Positions 54,690-63,847 of a stretch of 64,000 nt of DNA are shown one piece after another; the stretch's first letter is position 1, and the number at the start of each line of letters is the position of its first letter. This stretch comes from CAYOZN01 sp964408455 (GTDB lineage: Bacteria; Planctomycetota; Phycisphaerae; UBA1845; UTPLA1), in the NCBI GenBank assembly GCA_964408455.1, contig CAYOZN010000010.1:62001-126000 (forward strand). The letters are read 5' to 3'. A program made the translations under genes and the position numbers. Under the pieces are notes generated by a model. The model worked only from the letters and a program-made list of their open reading frames with translations. It did no database searches and was not told where the DNA came from.

Positions 54690-55204
54690 GGCTAAGCACG
54701 AAGCCGCCGCTGCAAGTCCGCGCATTGTCCGCGCAAATCGGCGCACGCCTGCGCAGCGGCCATTCCCCGGCGATAATCGCGCGGGCGCCGGCGTCTTCTG
54801 TCCGTCGCGCCACCACCATCATCGAAATCGTTGCCGCCCTTGTCATCCTCAGCATTGCATTGCCGCCGCTGGTCGTCAGCTTTGCCGATGCCGCCCGCCA
54901 GTCCATTTATCCCGTCAATGCCTCGGCGGCGTCATTTCTGGCGATCGACCGCATGGAACAGATCGTCGCCCGCCGCTATCGCGACGACGGCGGATACGAC
55001 GCCGTCACGACCGCCAGCTTCCCCGACGAGGGCAGTCTCACGGGCTTCCCAGGCTTCGCCCGCAGCGTCAGCGTGTCCTATGTGGACCAGGACCTGAACC
55101 CCGCCGGCAGCGATGTCGGCTACAAGCTGGTGCGCGTCGGCGTCAGCTGGAATGGCGGCGCCGGCGAAGTGCGCCTGGAAAGGGTGTTTGCAGACTTTGA
55201 TTAA
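54686..55204 (+). CDS. Minor pseudopilin, GspI/PilV-like
   Basis: 172 residues. Leader of ~40 residues (MRLSTKPPLQVRALSAQIGA...) then RRA-TTIIEIVAALVILSIAL, with Ala at -1 instead of Gly and Glu at +5. Mature domain contains SAASFLAIDRMEQIVARRYR. The ATG overlaps the GspH stop, which fixes this long leader as real. Confidence 0.82.
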   Translation: MRLSTKPPLQVRALSAQIGARLRSGHSPAIIARAPASSVRRATTIIEIVAALVILSIALPPLVVSFADAARQSIYPVNASAASFLAIDRMEQIVARRYRDDGGYDAVTTASFPDEGSLTGFPGFARSVSVSYVDQDLNPAGSDVGYKLVRVGVSWNGGAGEVRLERVFADFD

Positions 55205-55811
55205 GCGGCCAACATTCCGCCGTGCTGACTCGCCGCCGCGTTCGCGACGACGAACGCCGGCGCGCGCCTTCACGCTCGTCGAGCTGGTCGTCTGCATTGC
55301 CACCGGGGCCATCATCGCCGGCGTCGCGGGCATGATCCTCTTCAACGCCACGCATCAACGCTCCGAGATCGCCGCCCGCTGCCAGCTTTCCGACACCGGT
55401 GGCGCGGCCATGGAGCTGATGCTCCGCTATCTTCGAGAGATCCAGCAGAACGAATGCCCCGCCGACCCCACGCCCTGTCTCGACGGCAACGCCCAGATCG
55501 CCGCGGCCGACGATGATGAGCTTCGCTTCGACGTGTACGGTTTCCGACTCAATGGCAGTGTTTTGGAGATCACGCGGGACGCCGGCGCAAACTGGCATCC
55601 GCTCAGCCGCGATGTTTCCTCCCTTGCGTTCACCTACTACGAAAGCGACGGTTCGCAGATCACATCCCCGCCGCTCTCGGCCAGCGAGCGTGAAGACATC
55701 CGGCGAATCGCCATCGATCTGGAACTCGCCCGCGCCGGGCAGACCTGCCGCCTGCGTTGCTCGGCCTATCTGCGCAACTTCATGAACGAGGTGGAAAATG
55801 CAGCCCCGTGA
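55197..55811 (+). CDS. Minor pseudopilin, GspJ/PilW-like
   Basis: About 204 residues from a TTG at 55197 overlapping the previous stop; other starts are scarce. Arg-rich leader (IKRPTFRRADSPPRSRRR) then ARA-FTLVELVVCIATGAIIAG with Ala-1 and Glu5. Mature part includes GGAAMELMLRYLREIQQNEC. Overlaps the next gene by 14 bp. Confidence 0.8.
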   Translation: MIKRPTFRRADSPPRSRRRTPARAFTLVELVVCIATGAIIAGVAGMILFNATHQRSEIAARCQLSDTGGAAMELMLRYLREIQQNECPADPTPCLDGNAQIAAADDDELRFDVYGFRLNGSVLEITRDAGANWHPLSRDVSSLAFTYYESDGSQITSPPLSASEREDIRRIAIDLELARAGQTCRLRCSAYLRNFMNEVENAAP

Positions 55812-56292
55812 CCGACGCGCCAACGCCCGATCAAATCCACCGTCGCGGTCTGAATCAGCGCCGCTCGCCTCGGCACCGCCGGCATGCCGGCCGAGGGCCG
55901 CCCGCCGCGGCGTCGCCATCCTCGCCTTCGTCGTCGCGCTGCTGGTCGTCGGCAGCTTTGCGTTATGGGTCTTTCACCTCACGTCGTCGAGCACCACGTC
56001 CTCCCTGGCTCATTTCATCAGCACGGGGGCCTTTTATGGGGCCGAAAGCGGTCTGGAAATGGCCCTCCGCGAATTGAACCTGACTTCCGGAAGCGATATC
56101 GACAGTGATGGGACCATCGGATCGATATCAGACAACGGAAACGACGCGGATGATCCCGCGCTCGCGTCGAGCGCATTTCATGTCACTCGCGTCAGCATCA
56201 GTCCGCCGCTCTATCGAGCCGTCGGCCGCCCGGTTCAAACCGGCAGCTTCTGGACGGGTTTTCAACGGCGGATTGAGGCGCGGATCGAATGA
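55798..56292 (+). CDS. GspK/PilX-like minor component
   Basis: 164 residues. Long basic leader (~38 residues) then RRG-VAILAFVVALLVVGSFAL, a prepilin-type helix without Glu5, followed by TGAFYGAESGLEMALRELNL, the PilX/GspK hallmark. It ends FQRRIEARIE, as do other PilX-type proteins. Confidence 0.78.
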   Translation: MQPRDRRANARSNPPSRSESAPLASAPPACRPRAARRGVAILAFVVALLVVGSFALWVFHLTSSSTTSSLAHFISTGAFYGAESGLEMALRELNLTSGSDIDSDGTIGSISDNGNDADDPALASSAFHVTRVSISPPLYRAVGRPVQTGSFWTGFQRRIEARIE

Positions 56293-56360
56293 TTTGATCC
56301 GCGCGATGGGTTCACGGCAGGCCCATGCCGCCGTAACTGCGGCGCTGCAAAGCGACAAGG

Positions 56361-58049
56361 ATGTCCAGAAACAGCCATTTCATCGTCATCGAGGCCGATG
56401 CCCGGACCATCTCCGTTTGTCGGGCCGCGCGCGAGGCCGGCGCCGTGCAGATCTGCGACGCCGCCTCATTCGCCGCCAAGACCCGCGACGACAATCACTG
56501 CGCCCTGCTCGACCAGAACGCCGTCGACGAGGCCGTCAACTACATCGCCAGACGCCGTTGGGGCGGCGACGGCGCCGTCGTCCTGGTCGCCGGTGAGCAG
56601 GCCGCATACTGCCAGTTGCCCATGCCGCCGCTCAAGGGCGCGGCGCTCGACAAGGCCGTCCTGCTCAAGCTCGGCCAGCAGCTCCACTTCCCGCTCGACA
56701 ATGCCGTCGTGGAACTCAGCCGCGGCGAAAGCGAAAAGGCCGGCGAAGGCATTCGAATGGTCGCCGCGGCCGTCCTTCAGCGCCAGCTCGCCATGGCCGC
56801 GATCGATCTCGTGCACCGTGCAGGACTGCGCATGGTTGCATGTTCGCTGTCCAGTGCCGCACTCGCATGCCTGACGCGCAACCGCCAGAAGGCTTCGTCG
56901 TCCGGCCTTGACGCCTATCTGGCACTGGGCGAGCGCACCGGCACCTTTCTCATCTTCCGCGGCCAGACGCCGGTCCTGACGACCGAACTGCCGATCGGTC
57001 TTCACGATTTTGCCGCGGCCCTCATGCGGCCCATCATCGCCGGTGACGAGGTCGTCCATCTCGATGAGGATCAGGCCATCGCCGTTCGCGATCGTGTCGG
57101 CATTCCCGATCCCGACGAGCACATTGCCGAGGCCGGCGTCCCCGGACAAAAGCTCTTCCCGCTGCTCGAGCCGACGCTCCAGCGCCTCGTGCAGTTGCTC
57201 ACGCAGTGGCTCGCCTTCATGACCACCCAGTCGGAGACCGCGAAGATTCGCTCGCTCCAGCTCATCGGCCGGGCCGGCGCCATGCCGCGGCTGGCCGGCA
57301 CACTGTCGACGCGCATGCGCATCGACGTGCGTCCCTGCGATTCGCGTCAATGGAATATCACGCTCTCCCGACACGCGGCGCAGCTCTGCATGGATGATTT
57401 CCTCGTGCCTGGCGCAGCGGCGCTTTATGCCAGCGAGTTGCCCAATCTCGTGCCGCGGGACGTCCGTCGCAAATGGGCCATGCGGCGCCTTCGCCGATCC
57501 ACGACGCTGATCGGACCCATTGCCGCCGCGGCGATCTTCGCCATTGCCGTCCTTTTCGATCAACTCGGCCTCAAGGTCGAATCCGCCCAGGCCCACGACA
57601 TGAGCCGCTGGAGCGCGCTGCGAGAATTGATCGAATGGAACGAATCGGCTGCCGTCGTCAAGGCCGAACTCACCGAGATGGAAAGCAGGCTGGCGTCGTT
57701 CTGCAACGACGGCCCGCACTGGGAGGGCCTCTTTCGCGAACTCTCGCGCGTGCTTCCGCCCGAGCTGGCGATCACGGTGCTTCGCTCCGCCAGCCAGCCC
57801 GGCTCCGATCGCATCATCGTCGAAGCCCGCGTACATGCCGCCGACGCCGACGCCGACTTCAATGCCATCGTCGAGTCAGCACAGCGCGCGCTTCAGAACA
57901 GCCCGTTCTTTGAGTCCGTGCAGCTGCTTGGCTCCTCCCAGAACCTCAACCGCTCCGTCCAGCGCACCGAACTGGGCACCCTCGCCATCGAGCTGCGCCT
58001 CGCCATCGGCCCGCTGCCCGCCGCATCGGCGACGGAGGTGGCGCCATGA
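56361..58049 (+). CDS. PilM-PilN fusion protein
   Basis: 562 residues. Residues 1-350 form an actin-like PilM/GspL domain (FIVIEADARTISVCRAAREA; LQLIGRAGAMPRLAGTLSTR). A membrane helix at about 380-400 (LIGPIAAAAIFAIAVLFDQL) is followed by a PilN-like coiled coil and C-terminal domain (REL/SRVLPPELAITVLRS). In most pilus systems PilM and PilN are separate; here they are one chain, as in GspL. Overlaps the PilO gene by 4 bp. Confidence 0.85.
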   Translation: MSRNSHFIVIEADARTISVCRAAREAGAVQICDAASFAAKTRDDNHCALLDQNAVDEAVNYIARRRWGGDGAVVLVAGEQAAYCQLPMPPLKGAALDKAVLLKLGQQLHFPLDNAVVELSRGESEKAGEGIRMVAAAVLQRQLAMAAIDLVHRAGLRMVACSLSSAALACLTRNRQKASSSGLDAYLALGERTGTFLIFRGQTPVLTTELPIGLHDFAAALMRPIIAGDEVVHLDEDQAIAVRDRVGIPDPDEHIAEAGVPGQKLFPLLEPTLQRLVQLLTQWLAFMTTQSETAKIRSLQLIGRAGAMPRLAGTLSTRMRIDVRPCDSRQWNITLSRHAAQLCMDDFLVPGAAALYASELPNLVPRDVRRKWAMRRLRRSTTLIGPIAAAAIFAIAVLFDQLGLKVESAQAHDMSRWSALRELIEWNESAAVVKAELTEMESRLASFCNDGPHWEGLFRELSRVLPPELAITVLRSASQPGSDRIIVEARVHAADADADFNAIVESAQRALQNSPFFESVQLLGSSQNLNRSVQRTELGTLAIELRLAIGPLPAASATEVAP

Positions 58050-58633
58050 ACTTCCTTCGGCGATGGATGGACACCTGGATCTCCGCGACAGTCGCCCTCT
58101 CGCTTTTGGGCATCGCGATCTGGTATGTCGCCGCGTCGACGCGCGCGGCCTCGCGGCAGATCAGCCGGACGCATCTCGTCGCAAACTCCCTCTCGCGCAC
58201 CGCCGAGGGGGCCGTCCGAATCGTCAACAATCGCGGGCAGATCGAGCGGCTCGAAACGCGACGCGACGAACTGCAACAGCTCATGGCCGACTCGCACAAG
58301 CAGGGGCTCGTCGCGCCGCAGCTCAGCGAGGCCGCCCGCAATCTCAACCTCAGCGTCATCGAGATCGTGCCGGTCATGCAGCAGGGGGCCGCCATCGCCG
58401 CCGACCTGCCGCGCTATCGCGTCATGCTCCAGGGCGACTACCGCTCCATCGCCGCCTACATGCACGGCTGTACACGGCAGCGCATTCCCACCCGCGTCGT
58501 GTCCTTTGAGATTCGCCCGGATGCCGTCGGCGGCAACACGCTCGATGCATCCGGTCGCCTTCGCGCCACCATCACGATCGAGGCCTTTCTCGATATCGGC
58601 AAGGCAATACCGCAGGAGGGCGACAGCGCCTGA
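58046..58633 (+). CDS. PilO-like/GspM-like inner-membrane protein
   Basis: 195 residues: short cytoplasmic start, one membrane helix (SATVALSLLGIAIWYVAAST), coiled coil (RIVNNRGQIERLETRRDELQ), then a ferredoxin-like fold (LPRYRVMLQGDYRSIAAYMH). Position directly after PilM-PilN supports PilO. Overlaps the next gene by one base (TGATG). Confidence 0.82.
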   Translation: MNFLRRWMDTWISATVALSLLGIAIWYVAASTRAASRQISRTHLVANSLSRTAEGAVRIVNNRGQIERLETRRDELQQLMADSHKQGLVAPQLSEAARNLNLSVIEIVPVMQQGAAIAADLPRYRVMLQGDYRSIAAYMHGCTRQRIPTRVVSFEIRPDAVGGNTLDASGRLRATITIEAFLDIGKAIPQEGDSA

Positions 58634-59178
58634 TGAACGCGCGCCAGAAAAAAGTGCTGTCGATACTCATCGTCGGCCTCGCGGTCCTCGCCTGGCGGAT
58701 CTATGTGATCGTCGCGGATTACCTGCCGGCGCGCAGCCAGGCCGGACTCGCGCCGGTGCCGACAAAAGTCGAAGCGCTCGTCGACGATCTGACGCGCCGC
58801 CAGCGCGAGATGCGTCTGTCCGTCCTGCTGGAAGGCCAGGCCCGCACGCTCGATCTGCCCTGGGGACGCGATCCGTTTGTCGCACAATTCGCATCGGTCG
58901 ACAGGTCCACTTCGGATGTGCCGGCCAGGACCCCGCACGTCATCGGCGAGGCGCCGCCGGCGCCGAATCTGCGCTTCGCGGGCGTCTCTCGCTCCGGCGA
59001 CCGCTGGCTCGCCGCCGTGGACGGCCACGTCCTCGCCGTCGGCGACAGCATTCACGATGGGTTCGTCGTCCGCCGCATCAACCGCAACTCCATCCTGCTC
59101 GAAGCGCACGGCTGGGGCTTTCTCTACAGTTTGGGATCAAGCGCGCCGGTGGTCCGTCCGATACCGGAGGTGCCGTGA
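58633..59178 (+). CDS. PilP/GspC-like protein
   Basis: 181 residues. One N-terminal membrane helix (VLSILIVGLAVLAWRIYVIV), a linker, DLPWGRDPFVAQF, then a small beta domain (LRFAGVSRSGDRWLAAVDGH) as in PilP/GspC homology regions that contact the secretin. Overlaps the secretin start (GTGA). Confidence 0.78.
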   Translation: MNARQKKVLSILIVGLAVLAWRIYVIVADYLPARSQAGLAPVPTKVEALVDDLTRRQREMRLSVLLEGQARTLDLPWGRDPFVAQFASVDRSTSDVPARTPHVIGEAPPAPNLRFAGVSRSGDRWLAAVDGHVLAVGDSIHDGFVVRRINRNSILLEAHGWGFLYSLGSSAPVVRPIPEVP

Positions 59179-61418
59179 ATAAGTCGATTTCCCACATCCT
59201 GATTCTGCTCGCCGCCGGCCTGGCCGCGGCTGCGCCCGTCCATGCCGAGTCGGCCGGCCTGAACCGGCGTATTACCCTCAACGTCGCCAACGGTGACATT
59301 CGCGATGCACTGCGGCTGGTCGCCGAGCAGGGCGGGCTGAACATTTCCATCGGTCCCGGCGTCGAGGGAGAAGTGTCCGTCTTTCTCACGGATGCCTCGC
59401 TGGAAGGAGCGCTGGAGGCCATCGCCCGCCACAATGGCTACGACTATCGCGTCGAAAAAGACATCATTTCCGTCTCCAAGCCGCCCGGCAAGACGGCCGG
59501 TAACGAAGTTCCGCCGCTTGAGACGCGCGTGTTCTTTCTCCGCTCTCAGGACGCCGAGCGCGTCCGTGACGCGCTGGAGTTCTCGCTGTCGCCGTTCGGA
59601 AGGATGAAGGTTCTCAACGAAAACAGCACCGATACCTACGCCACGCAGAGCCTCAGCCAGCTCAGCGGCGATCTCGCCGGCTCCACCAGCGGCAACGGCA
59701 CGGCCGTCACGACGAACGCGAACTTTGCCCAGGGCGCGCAGGTCAACGGCGGACAGATCGGCCCCTTTGCCTCCGCCCAGGCCATCACCGCCCGCAATGC
59801 GCGGCATCTCGTGGTCACCGACGTCGCCGAAAACCTCGACCGCATCGCCGAGCTGGTGGACGATCTCGATAAGATGCCCGCCCAGGTACAGATCGACGCC
59901 CACATCGTGGAGATCAGCACCGACCTGCAGAAGCAGCTCGGCATCGACTGGAATACCGACATCCTGGCCAATGGCCCGATCCTCAATCACGAGCTACCGC
60001 TCGCATGGGAGGCCGGCTTTGCCAGCGGCAACCAGATACGCCGCACCCCCCAGGGCGCCGCCCAGGCCAGCGCGGGTCTGGCCCTCGGCACCATAGACTT
60101 TTCGCGATTCACGGCCCTGTTGCGCATTCATGAGTCCGACAATGCGATTCGCCTGCTGGCCAAGCCGCGGCTGCTGGTCTTCAACAACCATCCCGGCAGC
60201 ATCCTGGTCGGCGAGCGCTATCCCATTCTCCGTTCCAACATCACCGATTTCGGCACCGTCACCGAGTCCTTCGACACCTACATTCCCGTCGGCATCCAGC
60301 TCGAAGTCACGCCGACCATCATGGCCGACGGTCGCCTGTCCATGCTCGTTCACCCCGTCACCAGCACGCTCGGAGACGACGTCGTCGGCACCACCGGCCT
60401 GCGCGTGGCCCGCATTCGCACGCGCGAATTATCCACGCGCGTCATCATGGGCGACGGCCAGACCATCGTCCTCGGCGGTCTCATCAGCGATCGAAAGACG
60501 CGCCAGGTCAACAAGGTCCCCGGCCTCGGCGATTTGTGGGGCCTCAGTGTGCTCTTCCGTCAGGAAAACCCGCGCAGTGAGCGCGTCGACTTGCTCGTGT
60601 TCCTGACTGCCCGCGTCGAGGGCGGCGCGGAGCTGACCGAGCGCGATCGAGAGATCCTTGAGATGTACCAGCCGCACTTCCGCATGGTGCCCAGGCTCCA
60701 GGATGTGCAGCTTCATTTCGAAGTGCCCACCGAATATGCGGAGCCGAAGCCGTTGTATGGCGATCCTGTCGACATGCCGTCCGGCGCGCCTGACGACTGC
60801 GATCCGCTGCCCGCCGGCGAGTTTCGACCGGGCACGAGCGATGAACCGGAGGAGTTCATCCAGGCAGCACCGGCGCCAACGCCGCCTGCCCGGCCTGCGC
60901 TGACGCCCGCGCCGGATCCAGCCGCAGGCAGTGCCTCCGCGGAGGCATCGAGCGCCCCGCAGGACAGCGCGACGCATCCCGTCCCGCCTTCAGGCGCGAC
61001 CTCGATGGATCACTCACCCAGGCCCCGGGCGAGTCAGCCGACGCCTACCCCACGGGCAGGAGACGCTGCGCCGAACGCCGCCGGCACTCACGCCTCGGCT
61101 CGTCAGCAAATGTCCGGCGTCTCCCGCTCCGACGCTGCCGTTCGACCGCCATCTCCGACAATTCACGCTAACCAGGCGGTCAGCGCGGGCAGTGCGCCGG
61201 CAACCAACCGCGCCGCCGTGGGCAACAATGCCCCGGCTTCGTTGAATCACAATTTGCCCGCGCCGGATACGGCACGAATGAAGAAGCTTCAGCGCACGAA
61301 GCGGCAGAATCGCGATAACGCGGTCCGCAAGCGGAATGCCGCAAACGGCGGCCTGCTGATGGTCGGCGGCCTGCGGCAGGGCGGCAGCACTTCATCGAAT
61401 GTCGCGGAGCAGAAGTAA
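59175..61418 (+). CDS. Secretin (PilQ/GspD family)
   Basis: 747 residues from GTG 59175 with GGAGG upstream. Signal peptide 1-24, STN/N0 domain (ITLNVANGDIRDALRLVAEQ), N-domains (AITARNARHLVVTDVAENLD), and the secretin core ~235-495 (VQIDAHIVEISTDLQKQLGI, IPVGIQLEVTPTIMADGRLS, GQTIVLGGLISDRKTRQVNK, VPGLGDLWGLSVLFR). The last ~200 residues are a Pro/Ala/Ser-rich tail ending in a basic stretch. It forms the outer-membrane channel for the pilus or secreted proteins. Last core gene of the operon. Confidence 0.95.
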   Translation: MNKSISHILILLAAGLAAAAPVHAESAGLNRRITLNVANGDIRDALRLVAEQGGLNISIGPGVEGEVSVFLTDASLEGALEAIARHNGYDYRVEKDIISVSKPPGKTAGNEVPPLETRVFFLRSQDAERVRDALEFSLSPFGRMKVLNENSTDTYATQSLSQLSGDLAGSTSGNGTAVTTNANFAQGAQVNGGQIGPFASAQAITARNARHLVVTDVAENLDRIAELVDDLDKMPAQVQIDAHIVEISTDLQKQLGIDWNTDILANGPILNHELPLAWEAGFASGNQIRRTPQGAAQASAGLALGTIDFSRFTALLRIHESDNAIRLLAKPRLLVFNNHPGSILVGERYPILRSNITDFGTVTESFDTYIPVGIQLEVTPTIMADGRLSMLVHPVTSTLGDDVVGTTGLRVARIRTRELSTRVIMGDGQTIVLGGLISDRKTRQVNKVPGLGDLWGLSVLFRQENPRSERVDLLVFLTARVEGGAELTERDREILEMYQPHFRMVPRLQDVQLHFEVPTEYAEPKPLYGDPVDMPSGAPDDCDPLPAGEFRPGTSDEPEEFIQAAPAPTPPARPALTPAPDPAAGSASAEASSAPQDSATHPVPPSGATSMDHSPRPRASQPTPTPRAGDAAPNAAGTHASARQQMSGVSRSDAAVRPPSPTIHANQAVSAGSAPATNRAAVGNNAPASLNHNLPAPDTARMKKLQRTKRQNRDNAVRKRNAANGGLLMVGGLRQGGSTSSNVAEQK

Positions 61419-61456
61419 TGGCACACCATCCAGCACCAACTAAGCCCCGTGCCAAT

Positions 61457-61956
61457 ACAGAGCCCCGTGCTGTGCACGGGGTCCCGCACTTGCGCACATT
61501 TACAGAGCCCCGTGCTGTGCACGGGGTCCCGCACTGGCGNNNNNNNNNNNNNNNNNNNNNNNNNNNNNNNNNNNNNNNNNNNNNNNNNNNNNNNNNNNNN
61601 NNNNNNNNNNNNNNNNNNNNNNNNNNNNNNNNNNNNNNNCGCACTTGCGCACATTTACAGAGCCCCGTGCTGTGCACGGGGTCCCGCACTGGCGTACATT
61701 TACAGAGCCCCGTGCTGTGCACGGGGTCCCGCGCTGGCGCACATTTACAGAGCCCCGTGCTGTGCACGGGGTCCTGCACTGGCGCACATTTACAGAGCCC
61801 CGTGCTGTGCACGGGGTCCCGCACTGGCGCACATTTACAGAGCCCCGTGCTGTGCACGGGGTTCCGCACTGGCGCACATTTACAGAGCCCCGTGCTGTGC
61901 ACGGGGTTCCGCACTGGCGCACATTTACAGAGCCCCGTGCTGTGCACGGGGTCACG
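61457..61956. repeat. Tandem array of 45-bp palindromic repeats, interrupted by gap
   Basis: About nine visible copies of a 45-bp unit, ACAGAGCCCCGTGCTGTGCA then CGGGGTCCCGCACTGGCGCA and CATTT. The arms CCCCGTGC and GCACGGGG form a hairpin. Copies differ at a few positions (C/T). The array starts ~40 bp after the secretin stop. True copy number is unknown because of the N gap. Confidence 0.95.
61540..61639. other. Assembly gap (100 N)
   Basis: Exactly 100 N inside the repeat array, a conventional filler for unknown length. The array was not resolved by assembly. Confidence 0.99.
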
Positions 61957-62523
61957 CCGGCGGCCCCCGCACAGCGCGCTAGTTCCGCCCGCGCACGGCG
62001 CGCTACCATCTTGGCCGTCGTTCTCGCGCTCGCTGCCAATTTCGCCTGCCAGAATCCGCAGCCTGTGCAGACCCGCGAACACGCCAGGGCCGGCGTCGAA
62101 GTCATCGACGAGTCGCCGCAGTATTCGCCGCAGGACCGGCTCGCCCGCTTTCGCCAGGCGTTCGCCGCCGGCAGCGGCTGGATCGCCCGCGGCGAGTACG
62201 CATTGGCCCTTGCCGCCTTTGAAGAGGCGCTGCGGATGCGGCCCGATTCCATCGACGCCATGTTCAATCTGGCGGGCTGCTACGAGCAGATCGGCGAGCC
62301 CACGAAGGCCATCACGCTCTACAAGCGCGTCCTGGCCGTCGCTCCCGATGACGCCGAGTGCTATCACAACCTCGGCACCAGCTACATCAAGCTCTACCAC
62401 ATGGAAAAAAGCCCCGCCTGGCGCCGGATGGCCGAACGCGCCTGGCGGCGCTCGCTCGAGCTGAATCCGCAGCAACCCGCGGTGCAGGAATACCTGGCCC
62501 GCATGGCCAGTGACGCCGAATAG
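61942..62523 (+). CDS. TPR-repeat exported protein, start uncertain
   Basis: About 193 residues. A hydrophobic signal-like segment (TILAVVLALAANFAC) is followed by TPR motifs: RGEYALALAAFEEALRMRPD, AMFNLAGCYEQIGEPTKAIT and ECYHNLGTSYIKLY, resembling PilF/Tad-type accessory TPR proteins. The start is unclear: no ATG or ribosome site lies between the repeat array and the signal segment. GTG 61942 within the last repeat, or TTG 62010, are candidates. Its position after the secretin suggests a pilus accessory role. Confidence 0.65.
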   Translation: MHGVTPAAPAQRASSARARRATILAVVLALAANFACQNPQPVQTREHARAGVEVIDESPQYSPQDRLARFRQAFAAGSGWIARGEYALALAAFEEALRMRPDSIDAMFNLAGCYEQIGEPTKAITLYKRVLAVAPDDAECYHNLGTSYIKLYHMEKSPAWRRMAERAWRRSLELNPQQPAVQEYLARMASDAE

Positions 62524-62548
62524 GCACTGCCGCGGCCCGCGCATCGCG

Positions 62549-63556
62549 ATGCCCGACGCCGCGTTCGCGCAGAACGTGCAAAGCATGCAGGCGACTCGCT
62601 CCATCATTGATGCGATTCGGGCCAATCCCAAGGTCCCCGCGCCCTCGCAGGCCGTCTTCAAAATTCTTGAACTCACGCGCGACGAGAATTGCGATCTCAA
62701 GAAAGTCGCCCAGGCCATCTCCCGCGATGGGGGGCTCACGGCGCAGATCCTCCGCCAGGCCAACAGCGCCCTCTATGGCTTCGACAAGCCCACGTCCGCG
62801 CCAAACGAAGCCTGCATGCGGCTGGGACTGAAACGCGTCCGCGCCGCTGTTATCAACCAGCACGTCGTGAACGGTCTCTCCAGCGCCCGCCCGCCCGGCT
62901 TCGAAGCAAGCCGCTACTGGCAATCGGCCTTCGCCATCAGCGTCGGCGCCCGCGAGATCTGCCAACAGCTGGCGCCTGCCGACGCCGACGATGCCGGCAC
63001 CGCCGGCCTGCTCTGCGATATTGGTGTCGGACTGCTGGCATTTGGCGCCCCGAGCCAGTATCAGCCGGTTCTCGCCCGTGCATGCGGCCCGGCGGCCATG
63101 CCGCTGCCGCAGTTGGAGCGCACGCTGCTGGGCGTCACGCATGCCGATGTCGGGGCCGCCATCCTGTCCGACTGGAAGCTGGATGACCGCATCATCGAGG
63201 CCGTCCGGGCGCACCACAGCGACGCCTGCGAAGGCGGCTATGCGGCGCTGCCGAAACTGGCGAAGATCGTCGCCGCCGCCGTCGTTCTCTCGGAAATTGC
63301 CCTGAATGGCTCCGACATGGAGCGCGTCGGCGAGCTGTTCGCGCGCGTGGAAGGATTGGCGCCCGAGCCGGATCGCCTCGTTACACGACTGCTCGACAAA
63401 CTCGTGGCCAATATTCAGGAGACGGCGCGCACGCTCGCCGTTGAGATAGGCTCCGTCGAAACAATGCAGGCCAACTTCGACGCGCTGGCCGGCGACATTC
63501 CCGATGTCGGTGCGCGGCTCAGCTTCCGGCCCATGAAGAGCCCCGACGCCGGATAG
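62549..63556 (+). CDS. HDOD-domain protein
   Basis: 335 residues. HDOD core at ~30-250: KVPAPSQAVFKILELTRDEN, DGGLTAQILRQANSALYGF, VAQAISRDGG and a partly degenerate HD region (AGLLCDIGVGLLAFG; VRAHHSDACEGGY). HDOD proteins act in signalling, often with motility or c-di-GMP systems. It follows the TPR gene by 25 bp; the ATG at 62549 has no ribosome site and a GTG at 62510 overlapping the TPR stop is an alternative. Confidence 0.82.
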   Translation: MPDAAFAQNVQSMQATRSIIDAIRANPKVPAPSQAVFKILELTRDENCDLKKVAQAISRDGGLTAQILRQANSALYGFDKPTSAPNEACMRLGLKRVRAAVINQHVVNGLSSARPPGFEASRYWQSAFAISVGAREICQQLAPADADDAGTAGLLCDIGVGLLAFGAPSQYQPVLARACGPAAMPLPQLERTLLGVTHADVGAAILSDWKLDDRIIEAVRAHHSDACEGGYAALPKLAKIVAAAVVLSEIALNGSDMERVGELFARVEGLAPEPDRLVTRLLDKLVANIQETARTLAVEIGSVETMQANFDALAGDIPDVGARLSFRPMKSPDAG

Positions 63557-63847
63557 ACGTATTACCGGCGCGAGCCGGGCCTTGTCGGCCCGGTGTCGAT
63601 CGCCTCCACCAACACGCATTCACACCCAGATCGGTGACCAGCGCGCGGCACTTCGCAACGCGACTGAACCGACGTTCCGCAAGTTCACCGCCAGCCAGAC
63701 CCGTCAATCCCCTCCGGAAAGCACGGACCGGGCGCCTATCAATCACACGAATCGAAAAGCACGGTACAACGCCGGCCTATTCACCGGCGCTGGCTGCGAT
63801 GATTGCGAACGGGGCGATTGCCGGAAACGAACGACTGCGATCGGCGC
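63557..63847. other. 291-bp intergenic region between convergent genes
   Basis: Open frames on the plus strand are low-complexity and Arg/Pro rich with no similarity. Nothing else was identified. Confidence 0.35.

Noticed and set aside
61457..61956. CRISPR array or repetitive surface protein
   Set aside because: No variable spacers. All plus frames are open because the unit is 45 bp, so protein coding of the array itself is not supported.
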